This document shows, piece by piece, positions 7,875 through 16,505 of a DNA stretch of 64,000 nt. The notes under the pieces were generated by a model. It saw nothing but the letters and a program-made list of their open reading frames with translations, did no database searches and was not told the origin of the DNA. The position numbers and the translations under genes were made by a program. Position 1 is the first letter of the stretch; every line of letters starts with the position of its first letter. Source of the DNA: Sphingomonas aurantiaca (GTDB lineage: Bacteria; Pseudomonadota; Alphaproteobacteria; Sphingomonadales; Sphingomonadaceae); assembly GCF_003050705.1 (NCBI RefSeq), contig NZ_QAOG01000005.1, positions 62,001 through 126,000 of the forward strand, given 5' to 3'.

Positions 7875-10271
7875 TCACCACGCCACCGCCCCGCCGAGCC
7901 TCAGGGTGCGCGGCCGCAGCGGCGTGTATTCGTTGCGTGCCGCCAGCGCGAAGGGGTTGCCGCCCGCAAAGCGATCGCCCCTGACGTCGAACACATTGTC
8001 GATCGTCCCGGTCAGCCTTACCCGCCCCTTCGACCATGTCGTCCCGAGCTGCGCGGCGCCGTAATCGCCCTGCGATACGTCGAGCGGCGCCTGCGTGCCG
8101 ACCGTCGACCGGCCGACATAGCGCCACCCGCCATCGACGCTCATCCGCGCCTCGCCGCCCAGCGCCCACGCATAGCCGATGCTGCCCGATGCCGCGAAGG
8201 GCGGCGTGTTGGGTAGTCGCGTTCCGACCTGACGGCGCAGCGCCGGATCGGGATCGGACACGCGCGTATCGTTGAGGAACATCGCCGCGTCGAGCAGCAA
8301 GCCCGGCAGCACCACCCAGTCGACGCTGGCCTCGACCCCGCGAATATGGCTGTTGCCGAGATTGGTGGTGAACGGGAAGCCGGTCCGATCGACCAGATCG
8401 GCCTGGATATGGCGCCAGTCCGTCACCGACAGACCGACGGATCCGGCCAACCCGGTCGCCCCGCGACGCTCCTTGCGCAGGCCGATCTCGCCGACATGGA
8501 TGCTGTCGGGGACGAGATCGGCGACCCGCCCGACACCGGCCGCCACGGTGATCCCGCCGGTCCGGAACCCGGACTGGTAGCGCGCATAGACGGCAAGCGA
8601 CGGCGTCAGCAGCCACGACGCGCCAAGCGTCGGATCGACGCGCGTCGAACTGCGGCCGCGGATGAAGTTGGTGGTCTTCAGGCTGGCGATCGGATCGCCA
8701 TCGGTGCGCTGGTGCGTCAATCGTCCGCCCGCGGTGATCGTCAGCGCCGGCGTGACCGCCACGCTCCCCTCGCCGAACAGCGCGGCATCGAACGTGCGGT
8801 TGGTGACGCCGACGATGTCGCGCAACCGGTTCGGTGCGCCATACATCCGCGCATAGGCGTCGCGCGCATGGATCACCGCCATCCCGATCAGCCACCCGCC
8901 ACCGTCCTTGCCCGTCCGCGACAGCCGAGTCTCGTGCGAGAACAGCCGGCTGCGCTCGTCCGTGTCGTAGGCGATCGGGACATTCGGCCGACCGGGCCTG
9001 GTCGCATCGAACCGGCTATCGGCATCGCGGTGGACCAGACCGGTCGCGGACACGAGGTGCAGCCCGTCCTCCCACCGCCGGTCGACGACGATGCGCCCCA
9101 GGAGATATTGCTGTTCGAACGGCTGCGCGAGCAACGACGCGCGCGCCAGCGACCCGGCGCCGCGTTCGGCATATTGGAGATCGGGTGCGGACACGTGCTG
9201 CGCGACGATCCCGGCATCGATCGTCCAGCCGTGCGCCGGCGCGACACGAACGTCGAACCGCCCGCCGGTCGTCGAGACCCGGTTCACGTTGCGCAGCTTT
9301 CGCAAGACGTCGTCGATATAGCCGCCCTCGACCAGGTTATACGCGACCAGGCGCACGCCGACCGCATCGCGCAGAAGCGGCAGGTTGATCATCCCGGCGA
9401 TGTCGCCACCCGGCGCGCCCGACCGGGTCGTGCTGATCCCGCCCGAGACGGTGGCGGAGCGGCGGGCCAGGTCGACCGGGTGCGGGACCAGCCGGACGAT
9501 GCCCCCGATCGCGCCCGCGCCATAGAGCGTCCCCTGCGGTCCCTCGAGTATCTCGACCTGCTCGACGTCGTACAGGTTCAGCCCTGGATCCGGGCCGTTA
9601 TACGCGACCGGCACCTCGCCGAAATACACGTTGGCGGTCGACTGGGTCGGCCCCGTGAAGCTGCTGTCGGCGACCCCGCGGATGAACAGCTTGTTGCGGC
9701 CCGCACCAAGCGCGGTGCCCTGGAGGATCGGCGTCGCGGCGATCGCGCGGTCCATTCCGTTGGCCGCGTCGGCTCCCACACGCGCGATGCCGTCCGCCCG
9801 AAAGATCGTCAGCGCCCCCGGAAAGCGAAGCTGCGAGGTCGCGCGCTTCGTCGCCGTCACGACGACATCCGGCGCCGGCTCCGTGTCCGGCACGACCGGC
9901 GCCACCACCAGGACGACGGGCTTCGGCACAGCCCGGACGGGGCGCGGCGCAATGCGGCGACGAACGATCCTGAAGCTGTCGGGGCCGAGGCGTTGCGCGG
10001 CATAGCCAGTCCCCGCGAGCAGCCGATCGAGCGCGTCGGATGCGGACAACACGCCTTTTACCCCGGCCGCCCTGGCCTGTTCGAGCCCGGGCTCCGCGCT
10101 GCCGATATCGACGCCCGCCTGTTGCGCAAGCACCGCGATCGCACGGTCGAGCGGCCCCGGCGCAACCGCGATCGACCGCCGCACCGCCGCGTGGACGGGA
10201 GCGGACGGCAGCACGGCAAACGACGACACGGCGAGCAGCGAAACGGCAAAGCGGAAATTAAGGACCGGCAT
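7875..10271 (-). CDS. TonB-dependent receptor with STN signalling domain
   Basis: 798 residues. A signal peptide (about residues 1-28, ending PVHA) is followed by a secretin/TonB short N-terminal (STN) domain to about residue 95. Then come a proline-rich linker, a TonB-box-like DVVVTATKR, the plug (NLYDVEQVEILEGPQGTLYG) and a beta-barrel ending in tryptophan. The STN domain is the part that contacts FecR in FecA-type trans-envelope signalling, matching the adjacent fecR and sigma genes. The start is the ATG at 10271, overlapping the fecR stop by 14 bases; an upstream in-frame ATG would add a non-signal-like extension. The ligand is unknown: a siderophore, heme or a carbohydrate are all possible. 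Confidence 0.9.
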   Translation of the reverse strand: MPVLNFRFAVSLLAVSSFAVLPSAPVHAAVRRSIAVAPGPLDRAIAVLAQQAGVDIGSAEPGLEQARAAGVKGVLSASDALDRLLAGTGYAAQRLGPDSFRIVRRRIAPRPVRAVPKPVVLVVAPVVPDTEPAPDVVVTATKRATSQLRFPGALTIFRADGIARVGADAANGMDRAIAATPILQGTALGAGRNKLFIRGVADSSFTGPTQSTANVYFGEVPVAYNGPDPGLNLYDVEQVEILEGPQGTLYGAGAIGGIVRLVPHPVDLARRSATVSGGISTTRSGAPGGDIAGMINLPLLRDAVGVRLVAYNLVEGGYIDDVLRKLRNVNRVSTTGGRFDVRVAPAHGWTIDAGIVAQHVSAPDLQYAERGAGSLARASLLAQPFEQQYLLGRIVVDRRWEDGLHLVSATGLVHRDADSRFDATRPGRPNVPIAYDTDERSRLFSHETRLSRTGKDGGGWLIGMAVIHARDAYARMYGAPNRLRDIVGVTNRTFDAALFGEGSVAVTPALTITAGGRLTHQRTDGDPIASLKTTNFIRGRSSTRVDPTLGASWLLTPSLAVYARYQSGFRTGGITVAAGVGRVADLVPDSIHVGEIGLRKERRGATGLAGSVGLSVTDWRHIQADLVDRTGFPFTTNLGNSHIRGVEASVDWVVLPGLLLDAAMFLNDTRVSDPDPALRRQVGTRLPNTPPFAASGSIGYAWALGGEARMSVDGGWRYVGRSTVGTQAPLDVSQGDYGAAQLGTTWSKGRVRLTGTIDNVFDVRGDRFAGGNPFALAARNEYTPLRPRTLRLGGAVAW

Positions 10272-11232
10272 GGCCTCCCACCAGACGCCAGCGGCCATCG
10301 ACCTGCTCCGCACGCGCGCCGATCAACGCGGCCGCGCGCGGGATCAGGCGATCGGCGCCCCCGGTGACGCCGATCGACCCGGTAAACGGAGTCTCGAGCA
10401 ACCCCGGCGCGACCTGCACGACAACGCCCGTGCTGCGTTCCAGCGCGGCGGCGACGAGACGGACCGGCGTCCGCTGGAACACGAGCCGCCCGTTGCGCCA
10501 GCCGCCGACATCACCGACCGCCACGCCCGACAGCCGCGGCGCCTCGCCGTCGAGATGCGACAACGCTGCCCCCGCGGTCAGCATGATCCGCTCCTGCTCG
10601 GGCTGGAACATCACCGCGCCCTCCGCCACCTGCACGCCGAGATGCGGACCAACGCGCGCGACGTTGAAGACCGTGCCGACGTCCTCCAACCGCATCGTCC
10701 CGGACTGCACGACGAACGGGTGCGCGGCGTCATGCGTCACGTGGAAGGTTGCCTCGCCGCGCTCGAGCGTGACCAGGCGCGCGGCGCCGTCGTCGATCGC
10801 GAGCTTGGTGCCGCCATTCAGCTCGATCCGGCTGCCATCCGCCAGTACCACCGCGCGCCGCACGCCGCTGGGCGTCTCGACGATCCGCATCGCGCGATCA
10901 GTCTCCAGCGGCAGCATCACGACGCCAATCCCCGCGGCGGCAAGCCCCCCGAATGCCGCGAGCGCCCAGCGGCGGCGCGGTGCGGCACGATCGTCGTTGG
11001 CGGCGGCGAGCGGCATCGTGTCGGACCAGTCGGGCGGCGTCAGCGCATCGTCGAGTTCGGCATCGGCCCGGGCCAGCGCGTCATAGGCGTCGCCATGCGC
11101 GGGATCCGCCTCGAGCCAGTCGGTGAACGCGCGCCACTCCTCAGCGCCCGCGCTCGGCAGGCGAAGAAGCCACGCCACGGCCTCGTCCGCCGCGGCATCG
11201 ACGTTGGTCTGGCCGGTCCACTCATCGACCAT
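10258..11232 (-). CDS. fecR: FecR family anti-sigma/sigma regulator
   Basis: 324 residues. The N-terminal part has a FecR-type DUF4880-like segment with AVAWLLRLPSAGAEEWRAF and DPAHGDAYDALARAD. One membrane segment follows near residues 85-105 (WALAAFGGLAAAGIGVVML), then a periplasmic FecR domain containing GSRIELNGGTKLA and a C-terminal secretin-like domain. It should hold the partner sigma factor inactive until the STN domain of the receptor signals. The ATG at 11232 is chosen because it overlaps the sigma stop by 11 bases and starts just before the conserved N-terminal region; the in-frame upstream codons lie within the sigma gene. Confidence 0.9.
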   Translation of the reverse strand: MVDEWTGQTNVDAAADEAVAWLLRLPSAGAEEWRAFTDWLEADPAHGDAYDALARADAELDDALTPPDWSDTMPLAAANDDRAAPRRRWALAAFGGLAAAGIGVVMLPLETDRAMRIVETPSGVRRAVVLADGSRIELNGGTKLAIDDGAARLVTLERGEATFHVTHDAAHPFVVQSGTMRLEDVGTVFNVARVGPHLGVQVAEGAVMFQPEQERIMLTAGAALSHLDGEAPRLSGVAVGDVGGWRNGRLVFQRTPVRLVAAALERSTGVVVQVAPGLLETPFTGSIGVTGGADRLIPRAAALIGARAEQVDGRWRLVGGHAGP

Positions 11233-11779
11233 CGCGCTGGTCCTCCTCATGTGGAAGACGTCCTGCCCGCGCGACATCCGCACCGGAATCAGGCCGTTGC
11301 ACGTGAATTCTCAGATAGGCGCGATGCAGCAGCTTCTCGACGCCGCTGACGGTGATCCCCATCCGCTCGGCGATCGCCTTTTGCGGCAGGTCCTCGAACC
11401 GGTACAGGCGGAACGCCGTCGCGACGCGGTCGGGCAACCGGGCGAGCGTCGCCTCGACGCGGGCCAGCCGTTCGCGCGCGATCAGCGCGCGTTCCGCATC
11501 GGGCTGTTCGTCGGCCCCCGACTGCGTTTCCATCCAGCCGGTATCGCGATCGACGCGGCGCACTGCGCGACGGCGTCGGTCGACCGCGATGTTGTTCGCC
11601 ATCCGGCAGATATAGCCGACCGGTTCGGCGATCGGGCCGCCGGTCACCGTCTCCAGCTTCAGCCACAGGTCCTGCAACGCGTCCTCGGCCTCCTCCACGC
11701 TGCCGAGCCGGGCGACGAGCAGCCGCAACAGCATCGCCCGCTCGGCGAGGAACACCGCGCGAAGCCCGCCCAGCGTCAT
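11222..11779 (-). CDS. fecI: ECF RNA polymerase sigma factor, FecI type
   Basis: 185 residues. Region 2 is recognisable (VEEAEDALQDLWLKLE, then YICRMANNIAVDRRRR, typical of FecI-like sigmas). Region 4 has RLPDRVATAFRLYRFEDLPQKAIAERMGIT followed by a recognition-helix segment, VSGVEKLLHRAYLRI. The ATG at 11779 forms an ATGA overlap with the flippase stop, the start that gives a normal ECF length; upstream in-frame sequence belongs to the flippase gene. It should direct transcription of the downstream TonB receptor after release by FecR. Confidence 0.9.
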   Translation of the reverse strand: MTLGGLRAVFLAERAMLLRLLVARLGSVEEAEDALQDLWLKLETVTGGPIAEPVGYICRMANNIAVDRRRRAVRRVDRDTGWMETQSGADEQPDAERALIARERLARVEATLARLPDRVATAFRLYRFEDLPQKAIAERMGITVSGVEKLLHRAYLRIHVQRPDSGADVARAGRLPHEEDQRDGR

Positions 11780-13122
11780 GCCGGCGCGCGCCGGGCATCG
11801 CTGCGGAACATCGCCGCCAGCGCCAGGATCGCAACCCCGTTCTGCAGCAGCGCGTGCCACCCGGCCCCATCGGTGCCGAACGCCCACAGCAGCAGCGGCA
11901 GCAGTGGATAAAGCGCAAGACTGGTGACCAGCCCGACCGTCATCGACCGTCCGGGAAGCCCCAGCGCAGTCAGCCCGGACGCGAGCGGCGCGCCCGCCAG
12001 CCCAGCCGCGCGTGCGCCCGCGATCAGGATCAACAGCGCGGTCCCACCGCCGAAGCTCGCCCCGCCGAGCAGCACGAGCAGTCGGTTGCCCCCCAGTGCC
12101 AGGATCAGGACGATCGGCAGCGCGACCGCCAGTGCGATTCCCGCGCTGCGCCACACCGTGTGCCGCAACCCGGCGAGGTCACCACGCGCGACCTGCGCGG
12201 CGAGGACGGCATAGCTGGCCTGGCTGAGCAACACGGTCGGCTGCGCCAGCAGCGCGGTCGCGCGCTGCGTCAGCGCCAGCAGCCCCGCCGCCGCCGGACC
12301 GAGCAGCCAGCCGACCGTCAGCGGCGCGAGATTGGGCGCCAGTTCGCGCACCGTGATGTCGAAATTGGTGATCAGGATGAACCGGGTCAGTCCTGTGGTA
12401 TCGCGTGCCGCACCGCGCCACGGCCCGCGCACCGGCGCCCCCTTGGCCAGCCTACGCCACGCGACGAGCCCGAACCCCCACATCGCCAGCCCCTCGACGA
12501 CCGCAGCGACCAGCCAGACCGCGAGGAACCCGATCAGCCCCCCCCCGGCGAACCACACCCCCAGCGCACCGACCAGCCGGATCAGCGGCGACACCGCCTG
12601 GTGCAGCCCGATCAGATCGAACCGCCCGGCGATCTGGAGCAGCCCCTGCGGAGTCGCGCGCACCGTCGCGAGGACCGCAAGGCTGTAGGGGATGGCGATC
12701 GCGATCGTGTCCGGTGACCAGCCGAGCCGCGGGCCGATCAGCGGCACCAGCAGCGCCGCGACGAGGATCGCGACGATCCCGCAGCCGAGTTCGATCACCG
12801 CCAGGAACCGGACGATCCGCGCGAACCCGGCGTGATCCCCGCGCTCCAGTGCGATCCCGCCATAGCGGACCACGCCGTGGAACCCCGAAAAGGCCAGCAC
12901 GCTGCCGACCAGCACCGCATAGGCGTTGACCAGCACGAGTACGCCATAGTCCGCCGCGCCGAGCCGGTGCGTGACGAGGACGAGATAGATCAGGCTCATC
13001 ACCCCGGCCGCGGCCTTGCCGCCGAGCAGGTGGCCAAGGTTGGCCAGCACCAGCATCACGCCCGAACGCGCCTGCACAGCGTCACCTTGCGCGGTGGGAA
13101 GAGGACGAAGCAACGATCGCAT
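11776..13122 (-). CDS. Polysaccharide flippase (MATE/Wzx-like)
   Basis: 448 residues, almost wholly hydrophobic, with about twelve to fourteen predicted membrane segments. It fits the polysaccharide-biosynthesis branch of the MOP exporter superfamily (Wzx/RfbX-like). The N-terminal GKAAAGVMSLIYLVLVTHRLG followed by ADYGV is the classic start of these flippases. It would move lipid-linked glycan units across the inner membrane. It diverges from the CDP-glycerol transferase-like gene of the glycan cluster. Its stop overlaps the ECF sigma start by four bases, which is an unexpected pairing because FecI genes normally head their own units. Confidence 0.85.
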   Translation of the reverse strand: MRSLLRPLPTAQGDAVQARSGVMLVLANLGHLLGGKAAAGVMSLIYLVLVTHRLGAADYGVLVLVNAYAVLVGSVLAFSGFHGVVRYGGIALERGDHAGFARIVRFLAVIELGCGIVAILVAALLVPLIGPRLGWSPDTIAIAIPYSLAVLATVRATPQGLLQIAGRFDLIGLHQAVSPLIRLVGALGVWFAGGGLIGFLAVWLVAAVVEGLAMWGFGLVAWRRLAKGAPVRGPWRGAARDTTGLTRFILITNFDITVRELAPNLAPLTVGWLLGPAAAGLLALTQRATALLAQPTVLLSQASYAVLAAQVARGDLAGLRHTVWRSAGIALAVALPIVLILALGGNRLLVLLGGASFGGGTALLILIAGARAAGLAGAPLASGLTALGLPGRSMTVGLVTSLALYPLLPLLLWAFGTDGAGWHALLQNGVAILALAAMFRSDARRAPA

Positions 13123-13233
13123 CGACGCCCCTTAGGCGCACCCCGATGCAGCGACGACTGGAAAGTTCCATCAATCGTACGCGATGACAAAATATTTAGT
13201 GAGGGCACCCCGGAGTCGTGACGTCTACCGGCC

Positions 13234-14457
13234 ATGAAGATCGGCTTTCTGTTCAACCACGACCAGGTCCACCAGGTCGCGCACGCCCTCCCGACCGCGC
13301 TGGCGATGGCGCAGGGCTATCCGCATGCCGAGATCGTCGTGGCGACCACCAACGATCGCCTCACCGCCGAAGTCCGCAGGCTCTGCGATCGTCTCGGTGT
13401 CACGGTGACGCTGAAGCAGCTCGGCCTGCGCCGCACCTCGACGCGCGCACTGGCGAGCACGCTCGAATGGGCGGTGCCGGTCACCAAGATCGGCATCTAC
13501 CGCGACAATCTCGATTTCTTCCGCTCGCTCGACGCGCTGGTCGTCGCCGAGAAGACGTCGCTGCTGCTCAAGACGCGCTACGGGCTCGACGATCTCAAGA
13601 TCATCCATACGCGTCACGGCGCCGGGGACCGCGCGATCGGCTTCAACGCCCACAGTGCGACGTTCGATCACGTGCTGGTCTCGGGCACCAAGATCCGCCA
13701 GCGCCTCCACCGCGAGGCGGGCGTCCCGTTCAACAAGATGAGCCTGATCGGCTACCCCAAGTTCGATCTGATGCCGGAGCCCGCGCCGCGCCTGCCGTTC
13801 CAGGCCAACGGCAAGCCGACCGTGCTCTACAACCCGCACCCGTCGCCGCATCTCTCGTCCTGGTACGCGCAGGGCCGCGCGGTGCTCGAGCATTTCCTGC
13901 ACGACGATCGCTACAATCTGATCTTCGCGCCGCACGTCATGCTGTTCCACCGCAAGTTCGTGCTGACGATCGACAAGTTCCGGATCGATCGCGCAGGCGT
14001 GATCGACCAGCGGTTCCTCGACGCGCCCAACATCCATGTCGATCTCGGCAGCGCGGCGTCGACCGACATGACCTACACCGCCGCCGCCGACATCTATCTC
14101 GGCGACGTCAGCAGCCAGGTCTACGAGTTCCTACACACGCCGCGGCCGTGCCTGTTCCTCGACGCGCATGCGACGCCGTGGGAGGGCGATGCGAACTATG
14201 CGCACTGGCAGGCGGGCGAGGTGCTGACCGGCAGCGACGGTCTCGGCGATGCGCTCGATCGCGCGGTGGCGCAGCATGATCGCTATCGCCCGGTCCAGCG
14301 CGCGCTGTTCCAGCGCAGCTTCGAACTGACCGCCGAACGCTCCGCGGTGCGCGCCGCACGCGCGGTCATGAGCGTGCTCGGCGATGCGACCCCGAGCGTG
14401 CTGCCCGAGCGCGAACCGGAGACGATCACCGGAACGCAGGGGTTGCGCGTGGCCTGA
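13234..14457 (+). CDS. CDP-glycerol glycerophosphotransferase-like protein
   Basis: 407 residues with a GT-B-like two-domain layout as in TagB/TagF-type CDP-glycerol glycerophosphotransferases (Pfam Glyphos_transf). Recognisable elements: HTRHGAGDRAIGF in the middle, YNPHPSPHLSSW, FAPHVMLF, and DVSSQVYEFLHTPRPCLF near residues 290-310, the family's D-SS-E acceptor/donor motif. In Gram-positives such enzymes build teichoic acids; in Gram-negatives they add glycerol or ribitol phosphate, or act on other CDP-alditols, in surface glycans. No signal peptide or membrane segment is visible. It is followed 67 bases later by the GINT1-like gene and diverges from the flippase. Confidence 0.78.
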   Translation: MKIGFLFNHDQVHQVAHALPTALAMAQGYPHAEIVVATTNDRLTAEVRRLCDRLGVTVTLKQLGLRRTSTRALASTLEWAVPVTKIGIYRDNLDFFRSLDALVVAEKTSLLLKTRYGLDDLKIIHTRHGAGDRAIGFNAHSATFDHVLVSGTKIRQRLHREAGVPFNKMSLIGYPKFDLMPEPAPRLPFQANGKPTVLYNPHPSPHLSSWYAQGRAVLEHFLHDDRYNLIFAPHVMLFHRKFVLTIDKFRIDRAGVIDQRFLDAPNIHVDLGSAASTDMTYTAAADIYLGDVSSQVYEFLHTPRPCLFLDAHATPWEGDANYAHWQAGEVLTGSDGLGDALDRAVAQHDRYRPVQRALFQRSFELTAERSAVRAARAVMSVLGDATPSVLPEREPETITGTQGLRVA

Positions 14458-14524
14458 ACCGCCGCGACAAGGCGGATCTTTCAGGCGCCACGCTCCGGCG
14501 CCGATCGAGGATCGACCGAACGCC

Positions 14525-15451
14525 GTGGCTCTACGCAAGGATATCTGGCGCCCCGCCATCGTGATGGCGACCGCGGAGGCGATCATCGCCAAGGGGTCGA
14601 TCGCGGGCTTTCCGCTGATGTGGCTGCCGCCGATGGGCAGCTTCCAGTTCCTCGCCGACCCGTTCGGGCTGTGGCGCGACGGGCGGCTCTACGTGTTCGT
14701 CGAGACCTATGACTATCGCGTGCGGATCGGTGCGATTGAGGTGCTCGTCTATGATGCGGACTTCCGCCTGGTCGACCGCCAGCCGGTGTTGGCCGAGCCG
14801 TGGCATCTGTCCTACCCGCTGGTCTTCGAGGCCGAGGGCGAGACGTGGATGTTGCCCGAGGCGCATCGCTCGAACCAGCTGACGCTGTACCGCGCGGTCG
14901 ATTTCCCGACCCGGTGGGAACCCGCGCACATAATCGAGCTCGATCACGTCGCAGTCGACGCAACCCCGGTCTTCCACGACGGGAAGTGGTGGCTATTCTA
15001 CACATCAGCCGACCGAGAACCCGACAAGATGACCGCGCTCCACGTCGCGCATGCCGAGCGGCTGGCGGGGCCGTGGACGCCGCATCCGGCAAACCCGGTG
15101 CGCGTCGATGTCGCGAGCGCGCGACCCGGGGGGATGCCGCGCGTGATAGACGGGCGGATCGTTCTGCCGGTGCAGGATTGCAGCCACACCTATGGCGGCG
15201 CGATCCGGCCGCTGACGATGACCGTGCTGACGACCGAGGCGTTCTCGGCGGAGGTCGGCGACGCGCTGGTCGCGCCGGCATCGTGCGCGCCGTTCGTCGA
15301 AGGGCTGCACACGCTGGCCGCTGCGGGGCCGGTGACGCTGGTCGACATGAAGCGGACCGAATTGTCGCTCCACGGCCTCTCGATCGAAGCGGTGCGTGAG
15401 GTCAGGAAGCTCGGCCGCGCGATCCGAACGCGCGCATCCGCTCGAGGATAG
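14525..15451 (+). CDS. GINT1-like five-bladed propeller protein
   Basis: 308 residues from GTG 14525. It matches the N-terminal domain of glucosamine inositolphosphorylceramide transferase 1, a five-bladed propeller seen in bacterial surface-glycan clusters: DIWRPAIV at the start, SFQFLADPFGLWRDGRLYVF, SYPLVFEAEGETWMLPE, VAVDATPVFHDGKWWLFY. Propeller blades of the GH32/43/68 type share the repeated xDPF and W-LFY pattern. The GTG start is preferred because the WRPAIV segment is conserved in this family; the ATG at 14563 would remove it. No glycosyltransferase-64 domain is fused. The activity in bacteria is not established; sphingolipid or glycan modification is inference. Its 3' end overlaps the convergent glycosyltransferase by 50 bases. 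Confidence 0.68.
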   Translation: MALRKDIWRPAIVMATAEAIIAKGSIAGFPLMWLPPMGSFQFLADPFGLWRDGRLYVFVETYDYRVRIGAIEVLVYDADFRLVDRQPVLAEPWHLSYPLVFEAEGETWMLPEAHRSNQLTLYRAVDFPTRWEPAHIIELDHVAVDATPVFHDGKWWLFYTSADREPDKMTALHVAHAERLAGPWTPHPANPVRVDVASARPGGMPRVIDGRIVLPVQDCSHTYGGAIRPLTMTVLTTEAFSAEVGDALVAPASCAPFVEGLHTLAAAGPVTLVDMKRTELSLHGLSIEAVREVRKLGRAIRTRASARG

Positions 15452-16505
15452 CGCGCCCGGTCGCCGCGAACCGTTCGGGCCCGAACGTCGCCAACACCCG
15501 GGCGCGGCCGGCCTGCCCCATTGCGGCCAGGCGTGGCGGATCGGCCAACAATCTTGACAGTGCGTTTGCCAACGCGACCGGATCGCCGGGCGGAACGGTG
15601 AAGCCGGTCTCGCCCTCGACAATGCTGCCGGGGAGTTCACCGACCGCCGAGGCGACGACCGGCAACCCCGCCTGCATCGCCTCGTGCGCGGCGACGCACA
15701 GCCCTTCGGATCGCGACGGCTGCACATAGACGTGACAGTCCGCCAGGAACGCCGCCGGGTCCGCGGCATAGCCGGCGAACCGCAGCGCCGTCACGCCAAG
15801 CGCCTGCGCGCGGGCGCTCAGGGCGGCGCGCTCCGCACCGTCGCCGGCGATCACCACCTCGTAGCGCGTGCGAGTCTCGACCAGCGCCAGCGCCTCGATC
15901 AGCACGTCATAGCCCTTGACCCGGTGGAGCCGGCCCAGGCTGCCAATCCGGACCGTCTGGCCTTCCCGCCACGGCAGCGCCTGCCGAGCGGCGGGATCGG
16001 CGCGGAAGATCGACCAGAGGATGAGGCGGTCGGGCGGCACGTGCAACCGCTGCGCGGTGAGCGCGGTGACCGCGGCGGAGTCGCCGACCCACAGCCGCGA
16101 GAGACGCTGCATCGCGCGCAGCAGGATCCGGTTGGCGAGCTTGAGGAACGCGGCATGCTGCCAACTCACCACCGGCCAGCCGCGTCGCAGGCCGACGATC
16201 TGGCCGAGCAAAGTGGCGCGCGTTAGCGACGTCCACAGGTGCGTCGGCGCCCAGTGCCGCAAGCTCGCGTCGAGCCAGCGCAGCGCGGCGGCGTGATCGG
16301 TCTCGCCGCCGTCGCGAACATGCACGTCGAACCCCGCCGCGCGTATCGCCGTCTCGCCGCGTCGATCGCGCGCGGTCAGCGCGAACACCACGACCTCCGC
16401 GCCGCCGTCGCGCAACACGCCGAGCACCGCGGGCACCGGCGATGCCGCACCACCGCCTTCGACCGAATTGATCACATAGGCGATCCGTATCGGGGCCGAA
16501 CTCAC
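15402..16505 (-). CDS. Glycosyltransferase family 4 (GT-B) protein
   Basis: 367 residues. N-terminal domain starts YVINSVEGGGAASPVPAVLG; the C-terminal nucleotide-sugar domain has IGSLGRLHRVKGYDVLIEAL, and PSRSEGLCVAAHEAMQAGLP carries the E-x7-E motif of retaining GT4 enzymes. Cytosolic, transferring a sugar from a nucleotide donor to a glycan intermediate. The GTG start at 16505 overlaps the upstream GT4 stop (GTGA), so the two are translationally coupled. The reading frame's 3' end runs 50 bases into the convergent GINT1-like gene. Sugar specificity cannot be read. Confidence 0.88.
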   Translation of the reverse strand: MSSAPIRIAYVINSVEGGGAASPVPAVLGVLRDGGAEVVVFALTARDRRGETAIRAAGFDVHVRDGGETDHAAALRWLDASLRHWAPTHLWTSLTRATLLGQIVGLRRGWPVVSWQHAAFLKLANRILLRAMQRLSRLWVGDSAAVTALTAQRLHVPPDRLILWSIFRADPAARQALPWREGQTVRIGSLGRLHRVKGYDVLIEALALVETRTRYEVVIAGDGAERAALSARAQALGVTALRFAGYAADPAAFLADCHVYVQPSRSEGLCVAAHEAMQAGLPVVASAVGELPGSIVEGETGFTVPPGDPVALANALSRLLADPPRLAAMGQAGRARVLATFGPERFAATGRAILERMRAFGSRGRAS

